From positions 498,954 through 562,953 of the forward strand of contig NC_031470.1 in the NCBI RefSeq assembly GCF_000006565.2: 64,000 nucleotides of DNA, read 5' to 3'. Below the pieces are notes generated by a model that saw only the letters and a list, made by a program, of their open reading frames with translations, was not told the origin of the DNA and did no database searches. The DNA comes from Toxoplasma gondii ME49 (Eukaryota > Apicomplexa > Conoidasida > Eucoccidiorida > Sarcocystidae). This document shows positions 12,401 to 24,657 of this stretch, piece after piece. Both the position numbers and the translations under genes were made by a program. Position 1 is the first letter of the stretch. Each line of letters starts with the position of its first letter.

Positions 12401-13545
12401 AACTGCATACACACATGTATGCACCGTAGATCCAGGAGACAGTCAACCGCCATAAAAGCGACAACTATGTCTTAGCTGCGGAGTCTCACACGGAAAGTAA
12501 TAAATTTGCTTCGAACGTGTCGGTGACGAGATGGGATAAACGGCCGGAGCATGTTCGGCTATGCGTGTGTCCCTACTGTTGCAACGTCATCAGGTCGCGG
12601 CCGAGGAACACAAGTCCCTCTTACTTGGTAGACGACTTTCGTTTCGTGATGGACGTGCTTGCTAATTGTCACACACGCGGTAAAAAACATTGTCAGTGTT
12701 AGCGACCCGCAAAAGAACGTCCAGATGCGAGCTCTGCGTATATACGTGTGTATAACTGCGACAGAATTCCCAGAAGCGCTTCTCAAAGGCCGCAGACTTC
12801 CTGTTCGTGTAGACGGAAGCGAAAGGTCGTGGCATTTCTTCCCTCACAAGAAACATCTATTAACTCAGGCATTCAAGTCCCTTCCTCTCGCACTTCAGCA
12901 GTCAGCGGGTATTCAGACGGGCACCATTCTGCTCTCTTATCCCGTAAACGGAGTGACAGACCTCAATACTGAATTCACATATTGCTCTTCGTTTTTAAAA
13001 ACACGAATAACACATAGTAGAGGCAACAAGGGATTGATCCACGTACACCTTGTTCCGGCCTACGGCAGCGATTGAGAGGTTAGAAACTATCGTCTCCCCA
13101 CTTAGGACACGGAAAACATTGTGAAACATTCAGTAGGGAGAAGCCTGACGGTCCCCCGAAAAAAGCAGTGGTTTAGCGCACAGTGATGCCTGCAGTAGTT
13201 CGCCGGCGACACTCCTTAACGCAGATCAGTATCCGAGGAAGAAACAGTGTTCCGGAGAGTTTTGTTGGCGTTCAAAGATGAAGATATGTGTCAGATAAAC
13301 GACTTAAACCGCTCAATGCCTGAGAGGCAGTCAGTAACGCGCTGCCTAGCCGTCCAAGGCAACTCACGGGAGGCCGCAGCTAGCCCAGACAGTGCCGACT
13401 GCACTCTACTTGAAACTTGGATCAGTGGTTCGTGGTTTGGATCAATTGTCAGTTCCTCATCGATCCTTAGTCAGTGGTTGTTTTTGTGGGGGCTTCTTGG
13501 TGTTGACTGAGAGGAAAAACACTAGAAGATGCACCGGCTGCACCG
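9465..13545. other. 4.1 kb divergent intergenic region
   Basis: Separates the minus-strand unknown gene from the plus-strand rhoptry-like kinase gene and should contain both promoters and 5' UTRs. Open frames here are short (under 140 codons), lack recognisable domains and show no clear splice partners. No tRNA-like or repeat structure was noticed. Confidence 0.55.
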
Positions 13546-15153
13546 ATGGCAACGCGTTCATTCCTTTTCGTGTTTTTGGCGCTCTCGTCCCTTGGGGGTC
13601 TGTGTAGCGAGTATGCTACTCAACGACCACTAGAACCGTACAGAGGTGAAACCGAACGGCCGCTGCCTGAACGCTTGGGCCAAAAGATGTACATTTCAGT
13701 AGTGCAACATAAGACACTCTCGTTCAGTCGTAGCTCTGGGGGCCCGTTCCGTCGTCAAAACCCTCAGACGTGGCCGAATTTTGTTCAACTTACCAGCACG
13801 TCTGGGGTGCCCCACCGGCGACGCGAAAGGGTAGCCGACGCTGATGAACCGACAACAAGTACGGGCAATCGTCGCGACAGAGCGTTCCCTCTCCGTTCAT
13901 GGCTTCGACACGCAATACGGCGTTTAGGTGTAGGTGCAAACAACCGGAGACAAGGCGTCCAACATAAGGAGGTCTTGCCGTCTACCGAAGTGGCATCGAT
14001 AGTGACACTGCTGCAGCAGCTGCAGCAGGAGATCGGGCGGTGCCGCCTGCAACAACGGACCAATGCACATTTGGAAGACACAGTTACGATACTCTTTTTC
14101 CGCCGGGGTTCCACAAGAGTGCTCTTGTCCGATGGCGGGAGACATACGCGAAACATACGCTATGATGGTGAAATTCTCGGCTCGGGGCCGTGGTCCCTTG
14201 TCTTGCGCGTGATGGATGTCGACGAGAATCAGGAGTACGCTTTGAAGGTCGCTCGACTGCGTGCTTCGCTATCTGGCGCTGCCGGATACCGGCAACTCTT
14301 AAGACAGGGCCTACTCCACCACAGGTTCACACCGCCTGTTTCTCCGCATCACGCGTTGTGGTGCTTGCAGTTGATGGTCGCTATTGACCTCCTCAAGCTT
14401 CCACGCATTCCCAGGTTCGTCAGAGAACCTAGCTCACGACTAACAATTGCAAACCGTTTCCTCTTGCTGCCGCTCGCGTATACTGACCTTCTGGCAGTAC
14501 TGCGGGCGCTGTTCACCAGACAGGATGTCAGCGAAAGCCCCGGCGGTTTTCTTGCTCGACTGCACATGACCGCTCAAGTTGTGAAGGCGCTGGCGAGCTA
14601 CCACAGCCAAGGCTTCGTCCACGGAGACCTAAAGCCACAGAAATTCTTGGTCATGGCAAATGGAAGCCTTGTTCTAGGTGGTTTCACAGAGGTCCGCACC
14701 CCCGGCGCACTGCGCTCCGGCGACGTATTCACTGAGTCGTACCTGCCTCCGGAGCATCTAGACCGAAACAGCGTCTACTCATTTGAAAGTGATACCTGGC
14801 AGCTGGGCTTGACCATATACCAGATATGGTGTTTGCTGCTACCGTTCGGGCTGATGACACCATTCGTTGCCGAGGGCCCAGAACGCCGTGTTTTTGAAGA
14901 AGTCGTGCAGCACCCCGGGGTTCAACCGTCGTTCAACGATCCTGACTGCTTCTCGAATGTTCCGGAGTATATCGAGATGATGGTACATCACATGCTTCAG
15001 TTCCATCCAGAAGACCGCCCAAGACCAGCTGATATCCTCATCAGCGATAACTTCCAGCGACTCCAGGATCACATTCAGCGTTTGGAGCGGTCGCAGGAAG
15101 AGGAAGAGTCGGTCCACGGCAGTCCAGCAGGAACACTCTCCCGTAATCCCTGA
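13546..15153 (+). CDS. Secreted rhoptry (ROP2-family-like) protein kinase fold, probable pseudokinase
   Basis: Single-exon 535-residue protein. The ATG at 13546 opens a strong signal peptide (hydrophobic to about residue 21), typical of rhoptry proteins. The basic region at residues 60-140 resembles the arginine-rich arm that precedes the kinase domain in this family. Kinase landmarks: glycine loop GSGPWSLV near residue 211, the ATP-binding Lys234 in ALKVA, and the catalytic loop HGDLKPQ at residues 359-365. HGD instead of HRD is the usual form in rhoptry kinases. The DFG position reads GFT at 379-381 after VLG, so the magnesium-binding Asp is replaced by Gly379. LPPEH, equivalent to the APE segment, follows. 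Lys and HGD are kept but the DFG Asp is lost, so I infer a pseudokinase or a weak atypical enzyme. Family members are injected into the host cell and act on host defences. The specific ROP number cannot be assigned. Confidence 0.85.
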   Translation: MATRSFLFVFLALSSLGGLCSEYATQRPLEPYRGETERPLPERLGQKMYISVVQHKTLSFSRSSGGPFRRQNPQTWPNFVQLTSTSGVPHRRRERVADADEPTTSTGNRRDRAFPLRSWLRHAIRRLGVGANNRRQGVQHKEVLPSTEVASIVTLLQQLQQEIGRCRLQQRTNAHLEDTVTILFFRRGSTRVLLSDGGRHTRNIRYDGEILGSGPWSLVLRVMDVDENQEYALKVARLRASLSGAAGYRQLLRQGLLHHRFTPPVSPHHALWCLQLMVAIDLLKLPRIPRFVREPSSRLTIANRFLLLPLAYTDLLAVLRALFTRQDVSESPGGFLARLHMTAQVVKALASYHSQGFVHGDLKPQKFLVMANGSLVLGGFTEVRTPGALRSGDVFTESYLPPEHLDRNSVYSFESDTWQLGLTIYQIWCLLLPFGLMTPFVAEGPERRVFEEVVQHPGVQPSFNDPDCFSNVPEYIEMMVHHMLQFHPEDRPRPADILISDNFQRLQDHIQRLERSQEEEESVHGSPAGTLSRNP

Positions 15154-17552
15154 GGCGCTATGGTGTTGCACGACAAAACGGGGTCCGAGAGCAGCCACAC
15201 GAGCATCTAATTGATTTAATTGCTGAACGACACGGGTTGCCAGGGGGACGGACGCTGTGGATGGAAGTTAGTGTGGGACTAATTAGATTGTTGCCATTTC
15301 ATCCGATTCATCCCGTACACGGGCGACTGCATATCTGAAGTGGCTGTGGGAACCTAGATCCGATCGAGTGATGGAAGGCCGATATGGAGAAATCACTGGT
15401 TCATTCGTTGGCACCGAGAGCCATTCTGTCGAAAACGAACAACACCTGTATCTGTCATGTGCTCGTAGCAAGATGGTAAACGGAAGTTTAAGAAGATTGC
15501 TCGGCAGTGACACTGTGTCTCACGGAAGATGTCAATGACGGCCACAAGAGAAGGCGTTGGGCATCGTATCATTCGTCGTGTGAAGAGCCACTGACGGAAC
15601 ACCGTCCCGGAAAGTATGCTGTGTTTCTTCTGTAGTCTGGAATCGTCGAGCGAACCGTCGCTGGTGGCTGTGATTGTCTACTTGTTCACCGGGAACACAC
15701 GTCCGTATCCGCGACATACGAGCGAGGACTGATATCACAAGCAAACCCCAAAATTTGTTGTTTGTCGACGAAAGGTAAAATATTCATGGAAACATGAAGT
15801 GGTACTTCATGAAGGGCTGAAAGCTGTAAGCTTAAAACAAATGTAACATCGTCGATGAGGCATCGATCGAATTCATTGATTGCTCGCTCTTAGGGTATAC
15901 CGGATTGCAAGCTGGCGAAGGCCATGGTGCCACCTGACTCCTGACGTGGCTCTCCCGTATTCGATCAGCTAAGCAAATGTGTGTCCAGCGACAATATCGT
16001 TTGCAGATTTATGCACGTGGCTGGCCATATGCCTTGCATTTCCCTATTCTGTCCCGGAGGATGCAGCCGGAGGCAACGTATCACATTTTACATTGGCTGA
16101 TAGCGTAGACTCTTACGAGCTGTGTGAGGATACTTGTGTAGTAAGTCCGAAACGAGGATCAAGTAGCGACAGTAAGTGAGAACGACACGACAGAGGCGCT
16201 CTGTTCTGATTGTCGTCATGAGAGCGTTGACCAAGCCACTTCTTTTTCGCTGACGGAATGCTTTTGACGCTGGAAGGCCGATGGGACGTACTGCTGATGA
16301 GCAGATTAACGGCTGAAGCGAAGCATTCTATGCTGGGACGCGGCGTGGTCAACTGGGGGGGGACGGTTGTTCGCATATATATAGTTATATACATATAGGT
16401 TGATTGATAGGTGATGAATGAAAACTCATATGTATATATGTATGTAGACAGGAAGATGTAGGCATGCATGTACACGTGTCTGTGAGGCTAACGTATTTGT
16501 GCACATATACAAAGGATCGTGAAGACGTGACTATAAAAAGCTCAAATTTCAAGCATTCCGACGGTGTCAAGCAGTGTGATGAAAACTGGCAGAGACAAAC
16601 GGCTGGCTCCTGTTGCTGCACGCCTCAAGCTATCGCTGTTGTTCGGACAGTGGCCCAGCGAGAATCCTACGCTTGGAACTTTCTCAGTCCCTTCGACCTA
16701 TTGACGTGAGAGAGTCTAGACAGCACAAGCGTACAAGTGTTAGACTGAAGTCACGAAATGCGCTTCAGCGTACTCAAATGAATACTGAAAATGACAGCTC
16801 TCACAACTCCTCAACAAATGCTTTGGACTGTTTTCCGTCGGTACGATTGACAAGAGTGAGAAGCGACTGTGACAATTTATTGGAGAGTCTCCAGCGTTGC
16901 GGTCCTGGTCGATTGACACCTCGCGTGCTTTATGGATTTGAGCACCTAATTCTGCAAACAGGTCGATAGCCGCCGACATGTTGACTTCCAAAATCGTGCT
17001 TTACTAAGTGGACAAACAGATCAGATATTTCCTAAACTGAGCAGTCGTGCTTCACAGTAGCTCCCGACCCTTTGGAAAACTGCATGTGGTCACAATCACG
17101 TCGATCTGCGCGTACCCCTCTACTACGGCGGTCACGCTGGAATGCGGCTTAGACTGTTTCAGCGTAGTTTCCAGGATCTGAAAAAGTTTTCGCTCTGCCC
17201 ATCACTTCACGCGCCATGTTCAACTCGTTGTGATCTGGTCTGGTGTCCTTCGCCGAACTCAGAAATCAATCCTGCGTGCCGGCATCCTATCCTGGTGCTC
17301 CGCTTTTGCCCTCTCAGCGAACTACGTGGGAACTTCCCAACTCGGACGGACGTGACACGGCATCAGTTTACGTATCTCCTCCGCTGCTCAATTACCTTGC
17401 TATACAAGGTTCAGCAAGTATCAGCACTCTCGTCCTTGGAATGCTACTCTCTGAGACAGAGTCACACTCTTCACACATGCATTTCTACCCTGTAGAGAAC
17501 GAACATTTACCTTCAACACTTCTCCATCGGTTACAGCCTATCGCATCTCTTG
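15154..17552. other. 2.4 kb convergent intergenic region
   Basis: Lies between the stop of the kinase gene and the stop of the minus-strand AP2 gene, so it likely holds their 3' UTRs. It has a short TA/GTA-rich stretch near 16373-16445. Open frames such as 17243-17638 (+) have no recognisable domain. Confidence 0.5.
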
Positions 17553-20500
17553 TCATATTCCATTCGTCTGCTCGATGGCACATCCGGCAGACAACCGGTG
17601 ACATACTGCACCGACACTGGCTGAAAACCCCACAGTAGCAAAGTTCGTCGCTCGCCCAGAATCGTCGGTCTGTACACCTGAGAGGCTGCGGTTCGCTCGC
17701 GCGCTTTGCTCGAGGAAACACTCGCTGACTGGAGGCATCTGAGAAAGTTGCAGCGCCAGAACGTCCCTCGCAAGCGGCGTCGTTCCGCGAGTTGCTGGGA
17801 GACCCCACCAAGTGGGTGCGGCGAGCGCGGATCCGGACGGGCGTCCGCAGGCGTCATTTGCGGGGAAGAGCGACGGAGGTGGAAGTGGAGAAAATTCCGG
17901 GACCGAAGAGTGAATCAATGGATGCTGAGGGAAAGGCGCCTCTGGCGAAGGCTTCAGCTTGTACAGGGGCGCGGGGGAAACTGGAGGGCTGAAACCGGAC
18001 AAAACCTGCACCGAATTCGAGCCTTCCGGAGAGTTCACTCCTGTTTCGCTTGCTTGCACATTCAAACCAGAAGGCTGAGCAGACGCGAGAAACGGCGTCC
18101 GCACTGCACCTGGAGGCGACGCTCCAGCTGCGCTCAGGCCGAGGCCTCCGGCCCAGCCGACGCCTTCCATCGAAAGAGTTCCCAGTGCTGCTCCGGGCGC
18201 AGGAGCCACGCCTGTTGCCAGAACCGACGAGGGCACTGCGGAGGAAAGAGCCGCGGGAGGATGCACTGCAGATGAGGGCACCCTCATAAATGCCGCGCGT
18301 CCCCGAAACCCCGCCGCGTAAATATTCTGGTGGGCTGCTGAGTCACCTCCCCTCCACCTGAGAGAAGTCTCGTGCCTGCACCCGCCTGAGACAGAGAGCC
18401 CCATATGCGGTTCAGACATCCCTGAAGCTTCCTTAGGACGGTCCCGGGAAGGCTGAAAGACGAGGGGGTGCGAAGGAACCTCCCTCCCATCGACCTGGGC
18501 TCCGTTCTCGTGTGACCAGCCTGTCCGTTGACGCTGTTCACTGCACTCCACTCCACTGTTTTCCAAAGACTGTCTCTCTGCGCCCAAAGCGGGAGGCCCA
18601 GGCGTCTCCGATGCATCCTGGCTCCTCTCGTCCCCATGCAGGCGAGAATCGCGCGGGAGCTCTGGGCCGCGTGGGTTAAGCGCGTTCGCCGTTCGTCTGT
18701 TAGACTTATTGGCCTCTCGACCGGTGCCCCTCTCTTCGTTCTTTCCGGGTTCGCCGTCAGCTTCACTCTGCGTCACCACAGAAGGCGAACACCTTCCCTC
18801 GTCCAGTTGTCCTGAGTCTTTGACTCCGGGCCGCGGTGACTCTGTGCACCCATCTGCCGAAGGACCGGACCGGGAGGCTTCCGGTTCCTCTGCGACGCTC
18901 TGGCTACTCGTGGCGCCTGCAGGCTCTGCTTCTGTGTCGCCACGTTCTCGGGAGAAGCCAGCCCCGGAAAGTCGTTTTTCTTCCGATGAAGGCCGCGCTA
19001 ACGCCTCCTGGGGCGGTGCTCTCAACTTACTGTGGAGACGCAGCACTAGGGCCTGCCGGTCGTCGACACCCTTCGAAGGCGCTTGCCCAGAGTTGTTCTC
19101 TGAGAAAAGGGGAGATAACACCGAAGTCAGCGAGGAGAGCGAGGCGAAGGCGGGGGAGGCTGCCGGAGAAGCAGAAGGAAAAACAGACGCACCAGACAGG
19201 AGGGGAGAACCACACGCATGCATTTGCCGGCCTGCGCGTTCAGGGTAACAGATGGAAGACGGCACCTGGTAAGCCTCCCCGCCACTCGCGGGCCGGCTGG
19301 CGGTGGAGGAAGTCGAACTCGCCTCGAGAAGCGCAGACGGCAGAGGCAAGGGAGAAGCAGCGAGTCCAGTCGGCGGAAGGGGAAGGGCAGAGGCGGCGCG
19401 GGTCATGGAACCTCCAGGAAGTTGAGACAGCGACAGACCTGGGCGACTCGTTCTGGAAGCGAGCAAGCTCGGAGACACTCCCGGGATGGGTCGCGGAAGG
19501 TCCGTCGTGGAGCGTGCGACGGAGAGAAGGGGAGAGGGGAGAAAGGGAGAGTGGCGGCGGAGCTGAGCTGCACAGGAAACCACGAGGCCGGAGAGCGCGA
19601 GCTGAAAAACGCTGAGAAGGCTTTTCGTCTTGATGACTCGAAGCGAAGCACAAGAGACGCCTGAGATGTTCGTTTGACAAACGAGGCGCCACAAGTCTGT
19701 GCCACGGCGAAGAGCCACGGAGGCCCGACGGGCGGCCACCTACGGCCTGCTCGTTTCCTGTGAAAGTTTTCTCCATGCGAAAAGGCTCCATGTGGATCTC
19801 ACGGAAACAGACACGGGGCAGCGATCCCAGACCTTCGACGGACTTCCCAACTTTCCCTTTCGTCACTTGGTGAACCTCGCCTCCTCCCCGTCAGCTTTTT
19901 TCAACGTGCCTCAAGCAGACTGCCCCCGCTTCTGGGTTACCGAGGATCACCTCCTGCCCTACATATATATACATATCCACATATCCATACACATATCCAT
20001 ATATATATATATATAAAAGCATCTATGCATACATATATACATACACCTGCAGCATATGCCTAGATGCACGTTTACGAGTGCACTCATGTATATACATATA
20101 TATATATATATATGTATATATACGTGCATATGCACACACATATCCATGCATGCAAACGGATCCTGTGCACATATTGATGCATGTATATAAGCACACATAT
20201 GCGAATATACATATATCTCACGGGCTTTGCCTGTGCGGGTCTTACCTAGCTCAAGGCGTTTCGCCTCCAATAGGTCGATGGCAGATGCAGTTACGCTATG
20301 ACAGAAGGGGGGCTTGAGGCCCTCAGCGCCGAGTGTCTGGGGTCCAGGAGGAAGAATCCCGTGTGGGGGGCGATGTCGAAACTGTCCAGAGCCAGACTGA
20401 GGAGGCAGGATCGGTGAAGCGTCGACCGTGCCTCGGGTGGCTTCATGCAGAGCCAGGTAGTTGCCGGCAACTCCATGCGCACTGGCAACTCCCACTGCAC

Positions 20501-23500
20501 CGGGGACGACCTGGGGTTTCGGGATGAAAGACTGAACCTTTTCCGCTTGAGTGGCGAGAATTCGAGACACAAGGGGGAAGGCGGAAGGCGCGGGGACCAT
20601 GGGAGCTGCGCTGGAGCAGGATGCGAAAGGCTGGGGTGCCTGAGTCGTCGGGGCAGTGAGGCCCTGAGGGGCCAGAGAGGGAAAGGGCGCGGAGCCGAGC
20701 TGTGGGGTGCGAGCGAAGTAGAAATGCGCGAACGGCTGGACCGAAGCGGGAGAGCAAGAGGCCGCAGAGAAGGTGGAAGCCGACGCGAGTCCACTGCGCT
20801 TCTTGTCGTACCCAGGGAGAAGATGCGTGTCTTGGGGAAGGTCTACAAGGGCCAGCCGCGAGCGGTGAGTCTTCGCGGCGACCCTTCTTCCGGTCAGGCG
20901 CCATCTCTCCACGAACGCCGCCGTCAAGCGCTTCGCCCCCTCGCGGCCAAAGCGAGCGCAGGAGATCGTCTTCAGCCTCATGCTTCCCTTGTATCTGTAT
21001 CGCACCCGGAATTCCTTGAAAACACAAGAAGCGAAACGCCTCACAACGCAGGCCAAGTGACAGCAGAAGAGAGCCCCTCTAGAAGGAGTAAAAAGAATCA
21101 AACACAACACAACGCAATGGGAGCAGAAAGCCTTTGTACAAACGCAGTTGCAGCACACATTGCTGGACACAGGCAGCCTCTTTACAGCAGCGGCAATCGT
21201 TCGAATGAGGCAGACCCCAACCTAAAGGCTGCGAAACGCTCTCGCAGCGAGTCACAGTTCTGCACTAGCGCGGGTCCTTCCCCGCGAGAGACACCCTCAC
21301 TTCGTGATATGAGGAGACGAAACATAAGCGAAGGAACATGAAGATTGTACATACGAAGATACAGAGAAAAGTACGTGCATGATGTGCACAACAGCATGCA
21401 GTGGAAGCATCTCTACAGATAGGATATAAATGAGTATATAAAGTTGCATGGTGTCATGGACGCCGGTTTCGCTGCCATCCGTTCTCGGATCCGCGTGCAA
21501 ACCCAGAAACGGGGAAACTCAAATGTTCAAGGTCCAGACTTTTTTCGGCGCAGCCGCTCACCTGGTTGTGAGGGTGGAAGTGCGGTTGCCACAAGGCGTC
21601 AGCAGCGCCCACGTTCACTCGACGTTCCTTCTTCTTTTTTTTTGCATGGCCTTCCTCGCCCTCGCTTTCGCTGCTCGTTCCGAAAGAGAGAGCGCAGGAT
21701 GGGTGCGGTGGCAGCGTAGGACCTGTGTAGTGTCGCCGGAAGAAGTCTTTCGTCGAGAGGCGTTTCTCAGGTCGGGCGTCGTCCGCGACAGAGACTGAAG
21801 CGGTGTTCGATGCATCGAGAGGCTTTCTCAGGCCCCCGCAACTCTTCACAGACAGGCGAGAGTCGCCCCGGTCAGTCGCCGCCCCTCCTGTTACACCTTC
21901 TTCTCTTGCCTCCCAACTCGGCCTCGAGTGGAGCCTGTGGGCCTCAACGAACTCAAACATGCTGTTGGTCGGCTCGCTTCCTGTCGCCTTCTGTCGGAGC
22001 GCAGCATTCGTCGACGAACCCGATGAAGGATTCACCTGCCTGTCGGTCGCTTGCGGCGAGCTCCGCGTCGTGCCTGGCTCAAACGAGTCTTCCTCGGATG
22101 CTTCGGACTCCGCGCTGCTGTGTCCCCGGTCTCTCAGCTGTCTTTGTGAATGCAACAGCTGCGACCCATAGAGAGACGCGTCTTCTGACTCTCGACAGTT
22201 TTTGTGTGGGGTTGGCTCTTCTGCCATCCCCGCGACTGCCTCCCTGTCTTCTGGTCCCCCAGGCTCGAGCCCGTGCACAAACAAGACTACTGGGCCCTCT
22301 CGGCCCCGCTGAAGAGGCGAGGAAGTCACCGCGAGGGGAGGCTCTCCAAGCGGTTGTGTCGTCACTGCCCCGTCGCCTCCGACGGGGCTAGAGACAGGAG
22401 ACACTTTGTTTCTCGAGCGCGTTTCAGCACAACCGGCTTCTGCGTGGGTCTGCTCCAGAGTCGCAGAGAACAGACCAATTGGCGGACGACCGTTTTTACC
22501 TGGAGACAGCTCCATCGTGTGTTCCTTTCCACGAGAGATACAAGCGGTAGGGGAGCTTTGGGTCGCGGGTCTTGGAAGGATTTTCGGGGCGAGAGACGAC
22601 GGGGACAGGTGTGGCTCTTGGTCTTCTTTTCCTTGTTCCTCTTTTTCGTTCGCCTCTTCAAAGTCCGCCGCACTTCTCTCTAGGCCCTCTTCTCCTCGGC
22701 TACTGCTGCCCGCCGCCGCCAGAGGGGAAAAGGATCGCCTGCCTGCCTCATCGCCTCCCAAACGCTCTGAGAGTCGCCGCGGCTCTTCGCTTTCTTGGCC
22801 ACTCCCCCGCACTGAGGAAGCGAAGCCCTGGCTTTCGCCCTCAAGCAGAGACACGGGACGCCCCCGGCATGCAGCTGGAGCTTCCTGCGCGAGCGGCGGG
22901 GACCCGGTGAGGGACGGCGCGTGAGAGAGATCGACAGGGAGCAGGCTCGGGGCTGGCACAGGGTGTCCGGGGGCCTCGCAGGTAGCGAGGGAAGAGAACT
23001 CGTTGGCGCCTGCAGGACGGGGAGGGAAAGAGGAAGAGAGACAGACAGTGGGGGACCGCGTCGATGAGGTCGTCGACTTGTTCGCGTCCGCCTTACCGGA
23101 ACAGCGAGCGACACTGTCCGGTGGACCTGTTGTTGTGAAACTTCTCTTCGCTTCTTCCCGGCCCGGCAGAGCACAGGCGGCACGGACAAGCGGCATATGC
23201 CTTTGAGAAGCCGCTGGAGCTGGCAACGAAGGGGGAGAAGATCCAGGCGTCGAGGCAGTCGACGCAGGCGAGAACGCGGGGCGCTGAGAGTCGTTGGACA
23301 GGCCCGGGAGAGATTCCGGTTGCAGCGTCGCAGTTTTATGCTCGAACAACATGTGAAGAAGACGAATTTGCAGAAGTTGAGCCCGGGAAAAACTCGAAAT
23401 GCATGCGCCTTCCGGGACAAAGGAGCCTCCTCCGACGTCACGCCGCTCGGCCGGTGGAGACACGCTGAAAACGTCAGGGCCATCTTGAGCCGCAGCCAGA

Positions 23501-24657
23501 GACTCTGGGGCAGAGGGTGACAAAGGGAGAGAGGGCGATAAAGAGACAGAAGTAGGTAGCGGTAGCGAAGGTGACAAAGGGAGAGAATGCAATGAAGAGA
23601 TAGACGGAGGTAGAGGTAGCGAAGCTGACAAAGGGAGAGAAGTCGGTTCTGGGAACGCGGGAGGCGGCTGCGCCAGGAGGCCTGGAGAAGGCGAGAATGG
23701 CATTCTGTGATTTAGAAAGGGTGCACTCGATGCGTTTGAGGAGGGAAAGAGGGAGCGAGGGACCGGAGAAGACACTGTGTTTTCGTTTGAGCTGGGGCTT
23801 TTCAGGATTGCCTGAGTGTGGATTTGGTGTTCACGAGCGAGCCTTGACTTTGCTGCGATCTCAACTCCGTAACCCGAGTGAAACAGCGTGTGGTCTTTTG
23901 TGGTGTCTGCACGCGTTTCTCCTCCACTTTTCCGGTCGCTCGCTTCCACCTCCGACGCATTGTGCTCCGCCTTGCTTTCTCGTCCTTCATTCCATGAGAC
24001 TCTGTCTCGAGCTGTGAAGGACGCTGGGTTCGACCCCGTGAGCGAGTCCGGCGCCGCTTTCACCGTTTTTGGCCTCTTACTGCCAGGGTCTCTAGACGAG
24101 TCTTCCTGACTTGGAAGCGACGCTCTGCGGAGTCGCTCTGTCATCCGAACGCCTCGCCTCCCTTCTCCATCCACAGCCTCTCGGTTCCTTCTCCACGTGT
24201 GTCTCTTCGCTCGCCTTCGCCCTTCATCTCGCGCCTCTCGGCGCCCACAAATCCCCGCCGTCGGTGCGGCCTCCCGCCCCCTTGATCGCGGGCCTGGAGG
24301 GGAGACAGTTGAAGCCCCGGGCGCGTTTCTGGGCCTCCCGCGTTTCCTGCGAATTCTCTCTTTGACGGGTCCATAGCTCGTTTCCTTCCCATTCAAGTCG
24401 GTTTCGGCATCGTCTTTGCTTTCTACAGCGTCCGTGGCCGTCTTTCCAAGGAATGCGGAGGCCCGGCCTGCGGCGCTCCGTCGCGTGCGCCGGCGGCCAG
24501 GGTTCTCCTCAAATCCTTTCAGTCTTCCTCGTCTTCCTTCTACTCTTTGCTGAGTGGAACGCAAGCGAATGTCCTTTGCCACGGCTTCTTCGAGATGTCC
24601 CCACAGACGTCGCGCCGCTGGCCGCCTCGCCTTCCGCGCTTCAGGCGAAAGTTCCAT
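17553..24657 (-). CDS. Probable ApiAP2-domain DNA-binding protein, three exons
   Basis: Large nuclear protein of about 1990 residues if spliced 24657-21562, 21014-20246, 19660-17553. Donors are GTGAGC (after HNQ) and GTAAGA (after LEL); the first acceptor ends TTTTCAAG. The first join is phase 0. It produces FRVRYRYKGS, then MRLKTISCARFG and EGAKRLTAAFVERW, which matches the three-strand plus helix pattern of an AP2 domain, at about residues 1025-1070. The rest is disordered: a basic N-terminus, a Ser/Pro/Leu repeat, and an acidic Ser-rich run just before the AP2 domain. A possible ordered segment, ending LLHMLFEHKTATLQ, lies in exon 1. ApiAP2 proteins are the main sequence-specific transcription factors of apicomplexans. 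The start of exon 3 is uncertain: several AG sites keep phase, and I chose the CTCAG before 19660. Exon 3 belonging to this gene is an inference from phase and composition. Confidence 0.68.
19960..20215. repeat. TA/CATA microsatellite tract in AP2-gene intron 2
   Basis: Runs of TATATA and ATACATATCC fill most of this stretch between exons 2 and 3. The tract produces spurious open frames rich in Tyr, Ile and His on both strands. Confidence 0.9.
23519..23640 (-). repeat. 54-bp minisatellite inside the AP2-gene coding region
   Basis: A GACAAAGGGAGAGA motif recurs at 23519, 23573 and 23627, an exact 54-base spacing. On the coding strand it encodes an 18-residue Ser/Leu/Pro repeat containing LSPSLPLPTSVS. 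The length is a multiple of three, so copy number can change without breaking the frame. Confidence 0.85.

Noticed and set aside
17243..17638. 131-codon plus-strand frame
   Set aside because: Overlaps the 3' end of the AP2 gene on the other strand and has no recognisable motif; insufficient support.
20445..21341. 298-codon plus-strand frame
   Set aside because: Antisense to AP2-gene exon 2; the opposite strand has the domain and splice signals.
24025..24045. tRNA T-arm-like GGTTCGACCCC
   Set aside because: Lies inside AP2-gene coding exon 1 with no cloverleaf around it.
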